Source of the DNA: Christiangramia forsetii KT0803 | GTDB lineage: Bacteria > Bacteroidota > Bacteroidia > Flavobacteriales > Flavobacteriaceae | Length of the DNA stretch: 64,000 bases | Assembly: GCF_000060345.1 (NCBI RefSeq) | Contig: NC_008571.1 | Coordinates: forward strand, 744,001 to 808,000 | Reading direction: 5' to 3' | Shown: in pieces, positions 35,764 through 44,719 of the stretch | Numbering within the stretch: position 1 is the first letter of the stretch | How the letters are laid out: each line of letters starts with the position of its first letter | Notes under the pieces: generated by a model | Databases searched by the model: none | Told to the model about the DNA's origin: nothing | Seen by the model: only the letters and a program-made list of their open reading frames with translations | Translations under genes and position numbers: made by a program

Positions 35764-36420
35764 ATGAAATTTTTTATAGACACAGCAAATCTTGATCAGA
35801 TTCAGGAAGCCCAGGACCTTGGAGTTCTAGATGGAGTAACAACAAACCCATCTTTAATGGCTAAAGAAGGTATTACCGGAAAGGAAAACATTCTGGATCA
35901 TTATAAAAAGATTTGCGAGATTGTAGAAGGAGATGTTTCTGCTGAAGTGGTAGCCACAGATTTTGATCAGATCGTTAAAGAAGGAGAGGAGCTCGCCAGC
36001 TTACATAAACAGATCGTAGTGAAAGTTCCTATGATCAAAGATGGTATTAAAGCCATTAAATATTTTTCAGATAATAATATTCGTACGAACTGTACTTTGG
36101 TTTTTTCTGCGGGACAGGCATTATTAGCTGCGAAAGCAGGGGCTTCTTATGTTTCTCCATTCCTGGGAAGATTAGACGATATTTCTACAGATGGGCTTCA
36201 GCTTATTGCTGATATCAGATTGATCTATGATAATTATAATTTCTCAACAGAGATCCTGGCAGCCTCTATCAGGCATACCATGCACGTAGTGAATTGTGCT
36301 AAACTGGGGGCAAATGTGATGACGGGGCCGTTATCTTCAATTGATGGCCTTTTAAAACATCCTCTAACCGATAGCGGACTGGAGAAATTCCTTGAGGATG
36401 CGAAATCGTTCAATCTATAA
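35764..36420 (+). CDS. tal: Transaldolase of the small (TalC/FSA) type
   Basis: The 218-residue protein is the short transaldolase form. It begins [16 protein letters not shown], with [13 protein letters not shown] near residue 25; the Schiff-base lysine lies in IVVKVPM near residue 85. It moves a dihydroxyacetone unit in the non-oxidative pentose phosphate pathway, here disposing of xylulose-5-phosphate carbon from arabinose. Fructose-6-phosphate aldolase activity is the alternative for this fold. The gap to the transporter is two bases and to transketolase three. Confidence 0.93.
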   Translation: MKFFIDTANLDQIQEAQDLGVLDGVTTNPSLMAKEGITGKENILDHYKKICEIVEGDVSAEVVATDFDQIVKEGEELASLHKQIVVKVPMIKDGIKAIKYFSDNNIRTNCTLVFSAGQALLAAKAGASYVSPFLGRLDDISTDGLQLIADIRLIYDNYNFSTEILAASIRHTMHVVNCAKLGANVMTGPLSSIDGLLKHPLTDSGLEKFLEDAKSFNL

Positions 36421-36423
36421 GTT

Positions 36424-37266
36424 ATGGAAGTAAAAGAATTACAGGATTTTGCTACTCAGGTAAGACGGGATATTTTACGAATGGTACATAAGGTAAATTC
36501 CGGTCATCCTGGAGGTTCTCTTGGATGTACCGAATTTTTTACGGCTTTGTATCAGGAAATCATGGAACATGATGTTGATTTTAATATGGACGGAAAAGAT
36601 GAAGATGTTTTCTTTCTTTCAAACGGTCATATTTCACCTATATTTTATAGTGTTCTTGCCCGAAGCGGATATTTTCCGGTAGAAGAATTAAGTACATTCA
36701 GGCTTATTGATTCCCGTTTACAGGGACATCCTACTACTCATGAAGGTCTGCCGGGAATACGAATTGCTTCAGGTTCACTGGGACAGGGAATGAGCGTGGC
36801 GCTAGGTGTTGCCCAGGCCAAAAAGCTGAATAAGGATTCACATTTAGTCTATTCACTTCATGGTGATGGAGAATTGCAGGAAGGTCAGAACTGGGAAGCC
36901 ATCATGTATGCTGCCGGTAACGGCGTGGATAATATTATTTCTACAGTAGATCTTAATGGACAGCAAATAGATGGCAGCACGGATAAAGTTTTACCTATGG
37001 GGAATTTAAGAGCAAAATTTGAAGCTTTTGGCTGGGATGTAATGGAGATTAAAAATGGAAATGATCTTCAGCAAGTAATAGATGGATTAAAGGAAGCGAA
37101 AAACAGAACCGGAAAAGGAAAACCGGTATGTATTTTAATGCATACCGTTATGGGACATGGAGTAGATTTTATGATGCATACGCATGCATGGCACGGTAAA
37201 GCTCCCAATGATGAACAACTGGAAAAAGCATTATCTCAAAATCCCGAAACACTCGGTGACTATTAA
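36424..37266 (+). CDS. Transketolase, N-terminal (thiamine diphosphate) subunit
   Basis: Split transketolases carry the two halves as separate chains. This 280-residue half has the substrate and cofactor segments HPGGSLGCTEFFTALY and SLHGDGELQEGQNWEA, the GDG thiamine diphosphate motif, with NGQQIDG nearby. The C-terminal half follows after six bases. Together they interconvert xylulose-5-phosphate and other sugar phosphates. Presence in the arabinose operon suggests a dedicated inducible copy. Confidence 0.94.
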   Translation: MEVKELQDFATQVRRDILRMVHKVNSGHPGGSLGCTEFFTALYQEIMEHDVDFNMDGKDEDVFFLSNGHISPIFYSVLARSGYFPVEELSTFRLIDSRLQGHPTTHEGLPGIRIASGSLGQGMSVALGVAQAKKLNKDSHLVYSLHGDGELQEGQNWEAIMYAAGNGVDNIISTVDLNGQQIDGSTDKVLPMGNLRAKFEAFGWDVMEIKNGNDLQQVIDGLKEAKNRTGKGKPVCILMHTVMGHGVDFMMHTHAWHGKAPNDEQLEKALSQNPETLGDY

Positions 37267-37272
37267 AATTGT

Positions 37273-38229
37273 ATGATGGAAAAATATACAGATTCAGGAA
37301 AAAAAGATACCCGCTCGGGATTTGGTGATGGCCTAACCGAACTTGGTAGAAATAATCCAAATGTAGTGGCACTTTGCGCAGATCTAATAGGGTCTTTAAA
37401 AATGCAGGATTTTATTGATGAAAACCCGGAAAGGTTCTTCCAGGTTGGAATAGCAGAGGCAAATATGATGGGAATGGCTGCCGGCCTCACCATTGGAGGA
37501 AAGATTCCGTTTGCGGGAACCTTTGCCAATTTTGCTACCGGAAGGGTGTACGATCAAATAAGACAAAGTATTGCTTATTCAGGAAAGAACGTAAAGATTT
37601 GTGCTTCCCACTCTGGAGTTACTTTGGGAGAAGATGGAGCAACGCACCAAATCCTGGAAGATCTGGGACTTATGAAAATGTTACCGGGAATGACGGTAAT
37701 CTGCACCTGCGATTATAACCAGACGAAAGCTGCTACTATCGCTGTTGCTGAACATGACGGACCGGTTTACCTAAGATTTGGAAGACCCAAAGTTGCTAAT
37801 TTTACTGCGGAAGATCAAAAGTTTGAGATTGGAAAGGCAGTTAAATTATATGAGGGAATAGATGTAACCATCATTGCTACCGGTCATTTGGTTTGGGAAG
37901 CTATTCAGGCTGCAGAAGAATTAGCTGAAAAAGGAATCAATGCAGAGGTGCTTAATATTCATACGATAAAACCTTTAGATGAGGAAGCAATTCTGAAATC
38001 GGCTAAAAAGACAGGCTGTGTAGTTACTGCTGAAGAACATAATTTTCTTGGAGGTCTTGGTGAAAGTGTTTCCAGAACTCTGTCTCAGCATCTGCCTACT
38101 CCTCAGGAATTCGTCGCTACCCAGGATACTTTCGGGGAAAGCGGTACTCCGGAGCAATTGATGGATAAGTATGGCCTGAATTCTGAGGCCATTATCAAAG
38201 CCTGTGAAAAAGTAATGAGACGCAAGTAA
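37273..38229 (+). CDS. Transketolase, C-terminal (pyrimidine-binding) subunit
   Basis: The 318-residue product has the transketolase pyrimidine-binding domain (FFQVGIAEANMMGMAAGLTIGG, with the catalytic glutamate in IAEANM; ASHSGVTLGEDGATHQILED) and the C-terminal domain (TAEEHNFLGGLGESVS). Two ATG codons stand side by side at 37273; either may be used. It is the partner of the preceding gene. Confidence 0.94.
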   Translation: MMEKYTDSGKKDTRSGFGDGLTELGRNNPNVVALCADLIGSLKMQDFIDENPERFFQVGIAEANMMGMAAGLTIGGKIPFAGTFANFATGRVYDQIRQSIAYSGKNVKICASHSGVTLGEDGATHQILEDLGLMKMLPGMTVICTCDYNQTKAATIAVAEHDGPVYLRFGRPKVANFTAEDQKFEIGKAVKLYEGIDVTIIATGHLVWEAIQAAEELAEKGINAEVLNIHTIKPLDEEAILKSAKKTGCVVTAEEHNFLGGLGESVSRTLSQHLPTPQEFVATQDTFGESGTPEQLMDKYGLNSEAIIKACEKVMRRK

Positions 38230-38270
38230 AATAAACACAGCGTCTATCATCTCTTAATAAATCTGAAATT

Positions 38271-40232
38271 ATGCGAATAAATCAAATTCAATTTTTGTTG
38301 ATCTTATCTAGTTTGCTTTTATCGGTAAACCTGTTTGCGCAAACGCTAAGTTCTGCTAAAAGTCCGGACGCTAACCTGGAGGTTATATTAAAATTGAATG
38401 AAAATGGAAGTCCTTTGTATCAAATTCAGCTTGGAGATAAGGTTTTTCTCGAAGAATCACCATTAGGTATGAAGACCTCGATTGGTGATTTTTCTGAAAA
38501 TTTGAATTTTATTTCCAGTGAGGTCGATGCTGTTTCAGAAACTTACCAGATGGATAGGGCTAAAATTAGCCAGATCGATTATAAGGCTAATGAACTAATA
38601 AGCACTTTTACCAATCAGAATAGGGATACGCTAAAAGTGATCTTCAGCATTAGCGATAATGATGTTGCTTTTTCCTATAGAGTTATTGGAGGTAATCAGC
38701 AGACTAAGATCCGGATCCATGAAGAAACTACAGGATTTAATCTTCCTGATGATGCAACAACCTATATTTCTCCGCAATCCATACCAATGATAGGTTGGGA
38801 AAATACCAAACCAAGCTATGAAGAGGAATATACCTTGAACGAGGCTATGGAAAAACCTTCTCAATACGGAGTTGGCTATACTTTTCCAGCTTTATTCAGA
38901 TTAGGAGAACAGGGGTGGTTATTACTATCTGAGACTGGAGTCCATGGACAATATGTAGGTTCGAGATTAGGTGAAGGTTCCACAGAAGGATTGTACAGTT
39001 TAGAATTTCCTCAGGAAGGAGAGAATAATGGAATAGGAGATACATTCCCATCCATGGCCCTACCGGCTCAAACTCCATGGCGCACGATCACTATAGGAAA
39101 AACCTTGAAACCGATCGTGGAATCTACAGTGATGTTCGATGTAGTGAAGCCGCTCTATAATGCTTCAGAAGAATATAAAATGGGGAAAGCATCCTGGAGC
39201 TGGATCGTATGGCAGGATGATAGTATGAATTATGATGACCAGGTTAAATTTATCGATCTCGCTGCAGATCTTGAATTTGAATATATTCTTATAGATGCCA
39301 ATTGGGATAGGAATATCGGTTACGAAAGAATGGAAGAGCTGATTAATTATGCCGATTCTAAAAATGTAAAGACACTTTTGTGGTATAATTCCAACGGATA
39401 CTGGAATAATGCGCCGCAGACCCCGCAGGATAAAATGCATATTTCAGCTGAAAGGAAAAAGGAGATGAAGTGGATGCAGGATCTCGGGGTAAAAGGAATA
39501 AAAGTTGACTTTTTTGGAGGGGATAAGCAGCCAACGATGCAGCTTTATGAAGATATTCTGACGGATGCCAATGAATATGGTCTTGGAGTAACATTTCACG
39601 GCTGTACCCTGTCTAGAGGATGGCAGCGTATGTTTCCGAATTTCGTCTCCTCAGAAGCAGTCCTGGCCTCAGAAAATTTGATATTCAGACAGGAAGCGCT
39701 GGATAAGCATGCTTTGAATGCTACGCTCTTACCTTTTACCAGAAATGCTGTGGGTGCCATGGATTTTGCCCCTGTTTTTCTGAACGACCGCTTATCCCAG
39801 GATCAGGAAAACGGAACGATTCGATCTACAACAGACGCTTTTGAATTGGCGACTTCCGTGTTGTATTTTTCACCTATTCAGCATTTCGGACTTACTCCAA
39901 ATAATCTCGAAGAGCAACCTGAGTTTGTGTTAGACTTTCTGAAAAATGTTCCCACGACATGGGATGAAACGTTATTTATTTCTGGTACTCCTGAAAAGGA
40001 GGTTGTGTTGGCTCGAAGAAAAGATGAAAAATGGTACATCTCAGCCGTCAATGGCGAAAAGAAAGCTAAAAAACTTGAAATTGAACTTCCCATGCTAACG
40101 GGGCAAAAGGTTCAGATGATATTCGATAAGAAAGATGGTTCAGCCGGAAATAGTGAAATTAAAATAAATGAAAATGGATTAGTGACTCTTGAACTTTTGC
40201 CAGAGGGTGGGGCTGTTTTGATAAATAACTAA
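38271..40232 (+). CDS. GH97 glycoside hydrolase, retaining type
   Basis: The 653-residue protein has a signal peptide (to NLFAQ), an N-terminal beta-sandwich, a catalytic barrel from about residue 290, and a C-terminal beta domain. Asp413 in GIKVDFFGGDKQ fits the nucleophile of retaining GH97 alpha-galactosidases (Asp415 in the Bacteroides enzyme); SSEAVLASE near 465 supplies acid/base candidates. A Bacteroides GH97 has been described as a beta-L-arabinopyranosidase/alpha-galactosidase. Because it ends an arabinose operon, beta-L-arabinopyranoside cleavage is a good guess, but alpha-galactosidase is equally possible. A terminator module follows 150 bases later. Confidence 0.88.
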   Translation: MRINQIQFLLILSSLLLSVNLFAQTLSSAKSPDANLEVILKLNENGSPLYQIQLGDKVFLEESPLGMKTSIGDFSENLNFISSEVDAVSETYQMDRAKISQIDYKANELISTFTNQNRDTLKVIFSISDNDVAFSYRVIGGNQQTKIRIHEETTGFNLPDDATTYISPQSIPMIGWENTKPSYEEEYTLNEAMEKPSQYGVGYTFPALFRLGEQGWLLLSETGVHGQYVGSRLGEGSTEGLYSLEFPQEGENNGIGDTFPSMALPAQTPWRTITIGKTLKPIVESTVMFDVVKPLYNASEEYKMGKASWSWIVWQDDSMNYDDQVKFIDLAADLEFEYILIDANWDRNIGYERMEELINYADSKNVKTLLWYNSNGYWNNAPQTPQDKMHISAERKKEMKWMQDLGVKGIKVDFFGGDKQPTMQLYEDILTDANEYGLGVTFHGCTLSRGWQRMFPNFVSSEAVLASENLIFRQEALDKHALNATLLPFTRNAVGAMDFAPVFLNDRLSQDQENGTIRSTTDAFELATSVLYFSPIQHFGLTPNNLEEQPEFVLDFLKNVPTTWDETLFISGTPEKEVVLARRKDEKWYISAVNGEKKAKKLEIELPMLTGQKVQMIFDKKDGSAGNSEIKINENGLVTLELLPEGGAVLINN

Positions 40233-40364
40233 TATGAAAAACTCCATTAAATTTCCTAATATATTTTTAAATCTTTAGGATTGGTAAAAAACAGATAATA
40301 TAAGGTTTGGCCAAAGAAGCTAAATCCGGTAGGTATATTAAAAAAAGCTTATGAAAAGTAAAAG

Positions 40365-40385
40365 TTGGATAGCTCCTCCTTCTCC
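40365..40385. repeat. 21-nt repeat, copy 2
   Basis: It begins TTGGATAG and ends CTTCTCC, with 19 of 21 bases as at 13298-13318. It is followed directly by the terminator hairpin. Confidence 0.55.
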
Positions 40386-40386
40386 T

Positions 40387-40423
40387 AAAAAAGCCCGTAA
40401 ACATTATGTTTACGGGCTTTTTT
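40387..40423 (+). terminator. Strong bidirectional-type terminator
   Basis: AAAAAAGCCCGTAAAC and GTTTACGGGCTTTTTT form a perfect 16-bp stem around ATTAT. The A and T runs at both ends allow function from either side. It closely resembles 13343-13378. Confidence 0.9.
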
Positions 40424-40580
40424 GATTTTATTTATTATAAAATAATAACTGCCGAACTCGAATAAATGAGGAGATACTCAGTGAGTAAGTTATAGTCCCT
40501 AATTGTACTCGGAATTAGCTCTAGTTATTTTCAAGTTAAAATAATAGAGGAATATGATCTTTTAGGAAATCTATAGCGTC

Positions 40581-41438
40581 TTAAGGCCATCTAACTTGAT
40601 AAGGATATCTTTCATATATAGCATTATCTTCATTAATAGAATATCCTTTATCTGCATTCTCTTTGGCATCTTTATATATACTTTGCCCTTCGTTTGGTTT
40701 CCCAAGCTTATAAAGAATTTTAGCCTTGTAATATTGAACATCCGAAAATTGGGGGTAGATCTCCAGTGCCTTATCAAATAATTCTAAAGCTTCCTCATAT
40801 TTTTTCTGTTCATACTTGCTAATTCCATAATAAAAAAGATCTAAGTGGTGTAACCAGCCTTCTTTGTTTTCCTGTATGGTTTTATGATAATCTTTTTCAA
40901 AAATTCCCTCTGCTTTCTCAAATTCATTAAGCTGCAAATAACTCAAGGCAATGTAAAAATTGTAAGAATGATCCATAACAAATCCATAGCCATATTGATC
41001 CTGATAATTTCTAAAATCTACAATTGCATCTTTGTATTGTTTTGAAAATATACATTTTATAAATGCCCTGTAATCCTGCCATCTTTTCGGATTGTACTTT
41101 ACGGCTTTATCAATAAAAGGCATCCCGAGCTCATATTTACTTTGTTTAAACAGTGGCATCGCTTTTTGTTGCCAGAAATAGGCTACGGTGGAATCTTTTT
41201 TTAAACCTTTATCAATTTCTTTTTGCCACTCTTGCGAATAAGTATCATGCGCCCAGGCTCCATTTTTAAGATGAACTTCAATGAGCGAATCTTGCTGTTT
41301 CTGAGTGAATTTTGAAACTTCATTTTCTTCTGAAGTTTTTAGATTTTTCTTGTGATTACAACCAATTAAAACTGAAATAAAAAGTAAAGTCAGAAGGTGT
41401 TTTTTTAAGTATTTCAAAGCTTGATTTAAATTTTGCAT
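40581..41438 (-). CDS. TPR-repeat lipoprotein of unknown function
   Basis: The 285-residue product has a lipoprotein signal (FISVLIGC) and tetratricopeptide-like helices. The clearest are ALSYLQLNEFEKAEGIFEKD and YGISKYEQKKYEEALELFDKA with YPQFSDVQYYKAKILYKLGK after it. Such proteins usually mediate protein contacts at the periplasmic face of a membrane. It is followed on the left by the terminator module; the gene to the right runs in the same direction after 72 bases. No specific pathway can be assigned. Confidence 0.8.
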   Translation of the reverse strand: MQNLNQALKYLKKHLLTLLFISVLIGCNHKKNLKTSEENEVSKFTQKQQDSLIEVHLKNGAWAHDTYSQEWQKEIDKGLKKDSTVAYFWQQKAMPLFKQSKYELGMPFIDKAVKYNPKRWQDYRAFIKCIFSKQYKDAIVDFRNYQDQYGYGFVMDHSYNFYIALSYLQLNEFEKAEGIFEKDYHKTIQENKEGWLHHLDLFYYGISKYEQKKYEEALELFDKALEIYPQFSDVQYYKAKILYKLGKPNEGQSIYKDAKENADKGYSINEDNAIYERYPYQVRWP

Positions 41439-41510
41439 AGCGACCTCGGGTTATAGAATTATTGGAAAAAGGAAGACTTATTTGTAGGCTTTGACCAAAT
41501 TTTGTTAGAT

Positions 41511-42137
41511 CTAATTTGAAATATAATAGTTTACTTCCAGAAATTTCACAGCTTCACTGTTTTCATCTTTTTCTGACTTAAGCTCCTTTAGTAATCCAGC
41601 AATAATTATCTTTTCGCTTGGTAGTTTTTCTGAACCCCTTGAATGTGCGATTATGAAGGTTTCCGAAGTTTTCTCGTCCCGCAATTCATAAACATCATAA
41701 TTATCTATCATTGGGATCATTATAAAAGACATTACTTTTCCTGCCATTATCGGTACCATTATAAATCCATTGAAATCAGATTTATTGTCTATTAATTTTG
41801 GAACTCCGGTTAATATAGCGTTTGAAGCAATTACTCCATTTTCATTCGCTTTAGATGGCAATAAATTTTGTGGCTTATATTTTAGATATGTTTGTTTTAA
41901 TTCTTCATCTAATTTTGAAAGTATTTCCTGTTTTTCTTCATCTTTCAATGAGATCATAGACATTTCTAGAAAAAGGATGACTTTTTGCTTGTCATTAAAT
42001 ACACCACCAATTTTCCCTAATTCAGACTGAGTTATTATACCATCATTTGATTTTGCTAAGATGTTATAGAATCTACCACCATTATCAAGAGAGGATAGCG
42101 CTTCGTTAATTTCTTTATACGGATTTATTCTTTTCAT
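41511..42137 (-). CDS. Hypothetical protein
   Basis: I do not recognise this 208-residue protein. It has no signal peptide or clear membrane segment. The middle is rich in methionine and isoleucine (FIMVPIMAGKVMSFIMIPMI) and looks like buried strands; the ends are charged helices. The layout loosely recalls SseB-like or enhanced-serine-sensitivity domains, but I do not assign it. It is in the same direction as the TPR lipoprotein downstream. Confidence 0.65.
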   Translation of the reverse strand: MKRINPYKEINEALSSLDNGGRFYNILAKSNDGIITQSELGKIGGVFNDKQKVILFLEMSMISLKDEEKQEILSKLDEELKQTYLKYKPQNLLPSKANENGVIASNAILTGVPKLIDNKSDFNGFIMVPIMAGKVMSFIMIPMIDNYDVYELRDEKTSETFIIAHSRGSEKLPSEKIIIAGLLKELKSEKDENSEAVKFLEVNYYISN

Positions 42138-42444
42138 GAGAAGTATGGTTATCTTATTCTGATCTTGTTAAAAAGGTTTATAGTAAAATTTTTCAAAGCA
42201 TATGGATAGATTGACAATCAAATCTCATGCGGTGAATTAGTTTTATATAGGTTGTTTCACGTTCAAACATTTATTAGATCATTGAATGTCAGGTTGAGCG
42301 AAGTCGAAACTTAAAATCACTTGCCCAATAGTTCTCGACTGCACTCGAACTTATAAAAGGGCTAAGTGAAGATAACTTTAAAATTATATGCACTTCACTA
42401 AGAACCTCTACAGTTTTATTGTATAGCGATGTAGTATTAAAAGG
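42138..42444. other. Intergenic region with dispersed repeat halves
   Basis: No gene is seen. It contains TCAGGTTGAGCGAAGTCGAA near 42289-42308 and TCTCGACTGCACTCGAAC near 42333-42350, complementary versions of the TTCGACTGCGCTCA-type repeat. Similar pieces are near 3015 and 43915. Confidence 0.6.
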
Positions 42445-43857
42445 TTAAACATCACCCTTGTAATAATCCAACACTTTTATCCTTATTAAATACTCGTATT
42501 TGGCATTAGCCAGATTTATTCTGGCCCGGTCTAAATTGTTTTTACTTATAATATATTCCACAATATTTGAGACTCCATTTGTAAACCTGATCTCGTTTAC
42601 TTCGTAAGATTGCTCATAGGCTTCTACCTGATCCTGGAGGATAAAATAGTTTTCATAAGCGGCTTCCATATCACTATGGGCTCTTTTGATGGCCTGCAAA
42701 AATTGAGTTTTTGTATTTTCCAGTTCCAGTTCAGCATCTTCCAGTTCAATCTTTTTAAGCTGAACATTCCTCTTTGCCCTGAAACCATTAAAAATAGGAA
42801 TATCCACTGCAACCCCTATGACTGAATTAAGATTATTCTCAAACTGATCTGAATACGATATTTTTTCCTCTCCAAACTGACTTTGATTCGTTCTTACCGG
42901 GTAGGTCACTTCATCTACAGTAATAAATTGTCCGGTTTCTACAATTTGGGTGCCTGTTTCATTGAATAACCTGGCAACACTGGAATAGTTAGTATTTAAT
43001 TGGGCAAATAAAGAAATATTTGGGGCAAAAAGAGAACGGGATACTGCTATATCTTCTTCTGCAGCCTGTATTCTTAAACGCCTGGCTTTAAAGGTAGCAA
43101 GATTCTCGAGGGAGGCTTCGTAAGTTTCCTCCGCAGATAAACGATATTTTTCTAGTTCTGGGGAAACTTGAAATTCCTCTATATTTATTTCAGAATCTAA
43201 ATTGAGGAGTTGAGCCAGTTCAAGTTTAGATTGATAGAGGTTGTTTTTGGCATCCACGACGCTAGATTGGTCATTATTAACCTGTCCTTTTATATCGGTA
43301 TAGTCTGCCGGATTTCCCTGTCCTTCTTCATTCAAGGTTTCTAGTCTATCGGTTTGCTGCCTGGTACTTTCCAATCTGAATTTAGCCAATTCCATAAGAT
43401 CCTGATTATTAAGAACTTGAAAATATGCTAATGTAACATCAAGGATTAGCTGCTGGCGCTCAGCCTCAGCTTGAGCTTCCGAAGCTTTCATATTAAACCG
43501 GTCTCTTTGAATGGAATTTCTAAGTTCGAAGCCGTTGAATATTTGTGTATCCAAATTAAGACCAGCATTGCTGAAATTCAATTTTTGATCTATAAAATCA
43601 TTTGTAAACGGATCAATACTCCGGCCATTGTTAACTCCATAATTAAATCTGCCATTTAGACTAGGAAGAACTTCAGAACGCGTTCCTTTAAAAGTAAGTG
43701 CGGCGGTTTCTGCCTGTAATTGCGATCTTTTTAAGTTTATGTTGTTTTTTAATGCGATCTCGATACTTTCTTCTAGCGATAATTTTTCCGAAGAAATTTT
43801 CTGGGAAAAGAGTTGCAGGGAAAAGAAGAATGATGTGATGATGATGAATGTTTTCAA
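42445..43857 (-). CDS. TolC-family outer membrane efflux protein
   Basis: The 470-residue product has a signal peptide (to LFSQK) and the two-fold repeated helical hairpin architecture of outer membrane efflux channels. It shows long coiled helices rich in A, E, Q and L (SEAQAEAERQQLILDVTLAYF; ALEEDI-type repeats) and an ending YEYLIRIKVLDYYKGD. It should be the outer exit duct for the ABC transporter genes upstream in the same direction. It is the last gene of the long leftward run, 116 bases after the ATPase, with a hairpin between them. Confidence 0.92.
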   Translation of the reverse strand: MKTFIIITSFFFSLQLFSQKISSEKLSLEESIEIALKNNINLKRSQLQAETAALTFKGTRSEVLPSLNGRFNYGVNNGRSIDPFTNDFIDQKLNFSNAGLNLDTQIFNGFELRNSIQRDRFNMKASEAQAEAERQQLILDVTLAYFQVLNNQDLMELAKFRLESTRQQTDRLETLNEEGQGNPADYTDIKGQVNNDQSSVVDAKNNLYQSKLELAQLLNLDSEINIEEFQVSPELEKYRLSAEETYEASLENLATFKARRLRIQAAEEDIAVSRSLFAPNISLFAQLNTNYSSVARLFNETGTQIVETGQFITVDEVTYPVRTNQSQFGEEKISYSDQFENNLNSVIGVAVDIPIFNGFRAKRNVQLKKIELEDAELELENTKTQFLQAIKRAHSDMEAAYENYFILQDQVEAYEQSYEVNEIRFTNGVSNIVEYIISKNNLDRARINLANAKYEYLIRIKVLDYYKGDV

Positions 43858-43919
43858 AATTTAAATTTTTAATGAATGTCTTTTTAAGATTTTTAGGAGC
43901 ACTATTTGCCTATCCTTCG

Positions 43920-43958
43920 ACTGCGCTCAGGATGACAAAGCAAAGTTGTGAGCGCAGT
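43920..43958. repeat. Hairpin with dispersed repeat between ATPase and TolC genes
   Basis: ACTGCGCTCA (43920-43929) and TGAGCGCAGT (43949-43958) pair perfectly over 10 bases. The left arm is part of a TTCGACTGCGCTCAGGATGA element of the kind scattered in Flavobacteriaceae genomes. It may reduce read-through into the channel gene. Confidence 0.6.
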
Positions 43959-43973
43959 TAGAAAAATATATTT

Positions 43974-44639
43974 TTATGATTTTTCAACGCTTCCGTCCAG
44001 AAGGTTGATGATTCGTGAGCCATAAGCGGCATTACTTTCTGAATGTGAAGCCTGGATAATAGTAACCCCTTCCTGATTCAATTTTTTAAAAAGCTGCATG
44101 ATCTCATCGCTTTGCTTAGAATTAAGGTTTCCGGTAGGCTCATCGGCAAGGATAAGTTTAGGTTTGATGATCAAAGCTCGTGCAATACCAACTAATTGTT
44201 GCTGACCGCCACTTAGCTGATGCGGAAAAAGATCTTTCTTTCCTACAATATTGAAACGGTCCAGAATATCAGCCACCAAAGCCTTTCTTTCTGAACTTTT
44301 GACTTTTTTGTAAAGTAGGGGAGTTTCAATATTTTCATAAACCGTCAAATCATCCAGCAGGTGATAAGCCTGGAAAATAAAACCGATGTTTTGGTTGAAA
44401 ATTTCGGTTCGTTTTTTCGATTTCAGCTCGTGGATAGGCTGGTCTTCAAAAAAATATTCACCTTCATTAAATTCATCTAACATGGCAATGACATTTAGCA
44501 GAGTAGATTTACCAGAACCCGAAGGCCCCATTATGGATAGAAACTCTCCTTCTTCAACGTTTAGACTTAGGTCATTCAGTAGAAAAATTCTCTTTCCACC
44601 TGATTTTACCCATTTATAGATATGATTTAGTTTAAGCAT
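43974..44639 (-). CDS. ABC transporter ATP-binding protein (MacB/LolD type), first copy
   Basis: The 221-residue ATPase has Walker A GPSGSGKST near residue 39, the Q-loop FIFQAYHLLDDLTV, signature LSGGQQQ, Walker B LILADEPTGNLN and the switch histidine in QASHS. Compared with the second ATPase (57613-58302), the signature is followed by LVGIARA rather than RVAVARA. It should power one or more of the adjacent FtsX-type permeases. It lies 80 bases downstream of the 44720-47104 permease gene. Confidence 0.94.
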   Translation of the reverse strand: MLKLNHIYKWVKSGGKRIFLLNDLSLNVEEGEFLSIMGPSGSGKSTLLNVIAMLDEFNEGEYFFEDQPIHELKSKKRTEIFNQNIGFIFQAYHLLDDLTVYENIETPLLYKKVKSSERKALVADILDRFNIVGKKDLFPHQLSGGQQQLVGIARALIIKPKLILADEPTGNLNSKQSDEIMQLFKKLNQEGVTIIQASHSESNAAYGSRIINLLDGSVEKS

Positions 44640-44719
44640 GTTTTAATTTTTATTTATGTCGGTCTGAACTTGTTTCAGCTTTTTTTTAATATTATTTATT
44701 TCCCTTTCTAAAGAGTACA

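Larger units (their letters stand above)
40233..40580. other. Intergenic region with repeat-terminator module
   Basis: No gene is seen. It holds the second copy of the 21-nt repeat and a strong terminator that probably ends both the arabinose operon and the leftward transcript from 41.4 kb. Confidence 0.55.
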
